Assembly (NCBI RefSeq): GCF_021261325.1
Contig: NZ_JAJSBI010000017.1
Location: 1-64,000 of the forward strand
From: Streptomyces guryensis
GTDB taxonomy: Bacteria; Actinomycetota; Actinomycetes; Streptomycetales; Streptomycetaceae
Direction of reading: 5' to 3'
DNA: 64,000 nucleotides
Part shown: positions 62,484 through 64,000 of the stretch, in pieces
Position numbering within the stretch: the first letter of the stretch is position 1
Layout: every line of letters starts with the position of its first letter
Translations under genes and position numbers: made by a program
The notes under the pieces: generated by a model
What the model was told of the DNA's origin: nothing
Seen by the model: the letters and a program-made list of their open reading frames with translations, nothing else
Databases searched by the model: none

Positions 62484-62924
62484 TCAGCCGACCTGGATGT
62501 GCTTGTTCATCCCGAGCTGCTTGTGGCCGTCGATCGGGCAGTACATGTCGTACGCGCCCTTCTTGAAGGTCACCGTCAGTGTCGCCTGCTGACCGCTCGG
62601 GATGTTCTTGGTCTTGGCGTCCTCCACGCCAGGGCCGTCGACGGACAGGGCGTGCGTGACCTTGCCGGCGTTGTCGGCGACGAAGGTGTAGGTGCCCGGT
62701 GCGAAGGACGACCGGGACACTTTCAGCCCGTACTCGGTCTCGGTGACCGTCACCTTGGTCCCCGAGCCGGCCTTGCTCGCGTCGGAGGAGGCGCCGGAGG
62801 AGGCCGAGCTGCCGCCTCCGCCTCCGCTGGAGCAGGCGGCCAGGACGAGGGCGGCGGCGAAGGCCGACGCCGTGACCCCGAGTGCCGTACCTGTCGTACG
62901 GGCCTTGCGTGCCGTGAGTGCCAT
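62484..62924 (-). CDS. Cupredoxin (plastocyanin-like) lipoprotein
   Basis: A 146-residue exported protein. LVLAACSSGG is a lipobox, so Cys is acylated and the protein sits on the outer face of the membrane. After a serine/glycine linker comes a type-1 copper fold: a His in VTHALSVDG and the loop CPIDGHKQLGM, which supplies Cys, His and Met ligands. It should carry electrons or bind copper. ATG 62924 has AAGGGG at proper distance; an ATG three codons earlier is crowded by it. Confidence 0.9.
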   Translation of the reverse strand: MALTARKARTTGTALGVTASAFAAALVLAACSSGGGGGSSASSGASSDASKAGSGTKVTVTETEYGLKVSRSSFAPGTYTFVADNAGKVTHALSVDGPGVEDAKTKNIPSGQQATLTVTFKKGAYDMYCPIDGHKQLGMNKHIQVG

Positions 62925-63137
62925 GTGGCTCATCCCCTTCCGGGTCTGCCCGCCACCCGTCGGGCTTGTCCGCGTCTGCCACGGGAGACCCTCTATGGGG
63001 GATACGGATGGGGATGCCCCGGTGTTCAGGGCGATTCCACCGCGATGGCGAACAGCTCCTGAAGCGGTTCGGTCAGTACTTCGCAGACCGGGTCGCGCGA
63101 CCCCCGCGAGGCGTACGCTGAGGTGCCTGTAGGTCAC

Positions 63138-63168
63138 GGTGCGCGCCCGCTCCCCGCGCGGGCGCACC
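63138..63168. promoter_or_regulatory. Inverted repeat upstream of the LAL regulator gene
   Basis: GGTGCGCGCCCGC and GCGCGGGCGCACC flank a four-base loop with one small bulge, 20 bases before the start codon of the LuxR-type regulator. It may be an operator or a hairpin in the leader of its mRNA. Confidence 0.4.
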
Positions 63169-63188
63169 ACCGTGGCGGGGGGTAGGCC

Positions 63189-64000
63189 ATGGGGCAGAGC
63201 AGCCGCACGATCTTCGAGCGCGAGAGCGAACTCGCCACAGTGGACGAGGCGTTGGGAGAGCTCACCGGGCTGCGCAGGGACGGCGCCGAACCCTCCGACC
63301 GCCCCCGCGGCGCCCTGCTCGCCTTCGCCGGGCGCGCCGGCATCGGCAAGACCACCCTCCTCGCCGAGGTACGCCGGCGCGCCGCCACCCGGGGCTGCAC
63401 CGTACTGTCCGCCCGCGGCGGCGAACAGGAGCAGCGCGTCGCCTTCCACGTGGCCCGCCAGCTGCTGCAACCCCAACTGGCCGGCTCCGCGGAGACCGAT
63501 CTGCGGGCCTCGCTGGGCAGTTGGTACGACATCGTCGGCCCCGCCCTCGGCCTGTGCGCCCCGACCGACGGCGCCCCGCCCGACCAGCAGGGACTGCGCG
63601 ACGGTCTCGACTGGGTGCTCACCCATCTCGCCGTGCTGCGCGCCCCGATGGTCCTCGTCCTCGACGACGCCCACTGGGCCGACCCCGAATCCCTGAGCTG
63701 GCTCGCCGCGTTCGCACCCCGCGCCGAACAGCTCCCGCTGCTGGTCGTCGTCGCCTACCGGCCCGACGAACTCCCGGACCACGCCGAGTCGTTCAGGGGA
63801 TTGCCCGGGCGCGCGGGCGGACGCCCCCTCGACCTGGAACCGCTGAGTGCCGCCGCCGTCGCCGGCCTCGCACGGGAGACGCTCGGTGCGCACGCCGACG
63901 ACGCGTTCTGCCGGGAGTGCTGGGCCGTCACCGCCGGCAACCCGTTCGAGACGGTCGAGCTCATCGCCAAGGTGCGCGACCGCGGCCTCACCCCGACCGA
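63189..64000 (+). CDS. LuxR-family (LAL) ATPase regulator, N-terminal part, cut by the window edge
   Basis: The first 270 residues of a large STAND-type ATPase regulator. FERESELATVDEALGELTG is the usual start; the Walker A motif is FAGRAGIGKTTLLAEVRRRA (about residue 46) and Walker B is MVLVLDDAHWADPESLSWL (about residue 155). Full-length LAL proteins are about 900 residues with a C-terminal LuxR helix-turn-helix, not visible here. The ATG at 63189 follows a G-rich ribosome site. The gene has no operon partner in view. Confidence 0.85.
   Translation, partial: MGQSSRTIFERESELATVDEALGELTGLRRDGAEPSDRPRGALLAFAGRAGIGKTTLLAEVRRRAATRGCTVLSARGGEQEQRVAFHVARQLLQPQLAGSAETDLRASLGSWYDIVGPALGLCAPTDGAPPDQQGLRDGLDWVLTHLAVLRAPMVLVLDDAHWADPESLSWLAAFAPRAEQLPLLVVVAYRPDELPDHAESFRGLPGRAGGRPLDLEPLSAAAVAGLARETLGAHADDAFCRECWAVTAGNPFETVELIAKVRDRGLTPT

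Overview
The window is a high-GC actinobacterial chromosome segment, almost certainly Streptomyces or a close relative. Third-codon GC is extreme, GTG starts are common, genes often overlap by 1-4 bases (ATGA, GTGA), and many families are typical of streptomycetes (DUF397, DUF6479, CGNR regulators, excalibur proteins, LAL regulators, several universal stress proteins). The window begins inside an IS3-family transposase and ends inside a LuxR-type ATPase regulator. No rRNA, tRNA or CRISPR array was seen.

Layout. (1) 350-3043: a secreted metallo-dipeptidase-like protein with a discoidin domain, then a TetR regulator. (2) 3060-13635, all minus strand: a complete group 3b-type [NiFe] hydrogenase (hydB-CNB-hydG-hydD-hydA) with a CBS-BON protein, hypD, hypE, hypC, hypF and a maturation protease; hypA and hypB are not here. 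Two divergent universal stress proteins (13713-15604), pyruvate phosphate dikinase (15639-18326) and an MFS exporter follow. GGGCC-type palindromes precede the hydrogenase operon, the protease-hypF-hypC operon and the stress-protein pair, so the block looks like a hypoxia/dormancy regulon of the DosR/OsdR kind. (3) 20402-24503: a frameshifted membrane protein, a ClC-type channel, broken small genes, DUF6479 and a copper-binding four-helix protein. (4) 24507-26438: a cobalamin riboswitch in front of cbtB-cbtA, a divergent degenerate histidine-phosphatase protein and a perfect terminator.

(5) 26462-39971: an acyl-CoA dehydrogenase behind a KstR-like box, an MpaB-type protein, a Ser/Thr kinase with eight TPR-like repeats and a decayed extra repeat after its stop, an FAD oxidoreductase-methyltransferase pair, a GH16 glycosidase, a serine hydrolase, and a nitronate monooxygenase-acyl-CoA synthetase pair. 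(6) 39979-46761: a penicillin-acylase-family gene cut into an N-terminal and a C-terminal piece, in the right order and on the same strand. About 5.7 kb lies between them, holding a polysaccharide deacetylase, an M20 peptidase with a divergent AsnC regulator, a small secreted protein and two complementary pieces of an IS630 transposase.

(7) 46871-60175: lipid/aromatic acyl-CoA metabolism. It has two more acyl-CoA synthetases, phenylacetate-CoA ligase behind a strong operator, and a cluster (acyl-CoA synthetase, EchA19-like hydratase, DUF35 OB protein, two thiolase-like proteins) resembling the mycobacterial fadD19-echA19-Rv3521-ltp4-ltp3 region of steroid side-chain catabolism. A membrane sulfatase, an excalibur protein and a small hydrolase sit inside it. 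(8) 60269-64000: DUF397 protein, another universal stress protein, a CGNR regulator, a cupredoxin lipoprotein and the start of a LAL regulator.

The strongest candidates for new biology are the hydrogenase locus with its embedded cyclic-nucleotide-binding protein and shared palindromes, and the steroid-type cluster whose two thiolase homologues lack the usual catalytic cysteine. The broken acylase/IS630 region is the clearest record of recent rearrangement.
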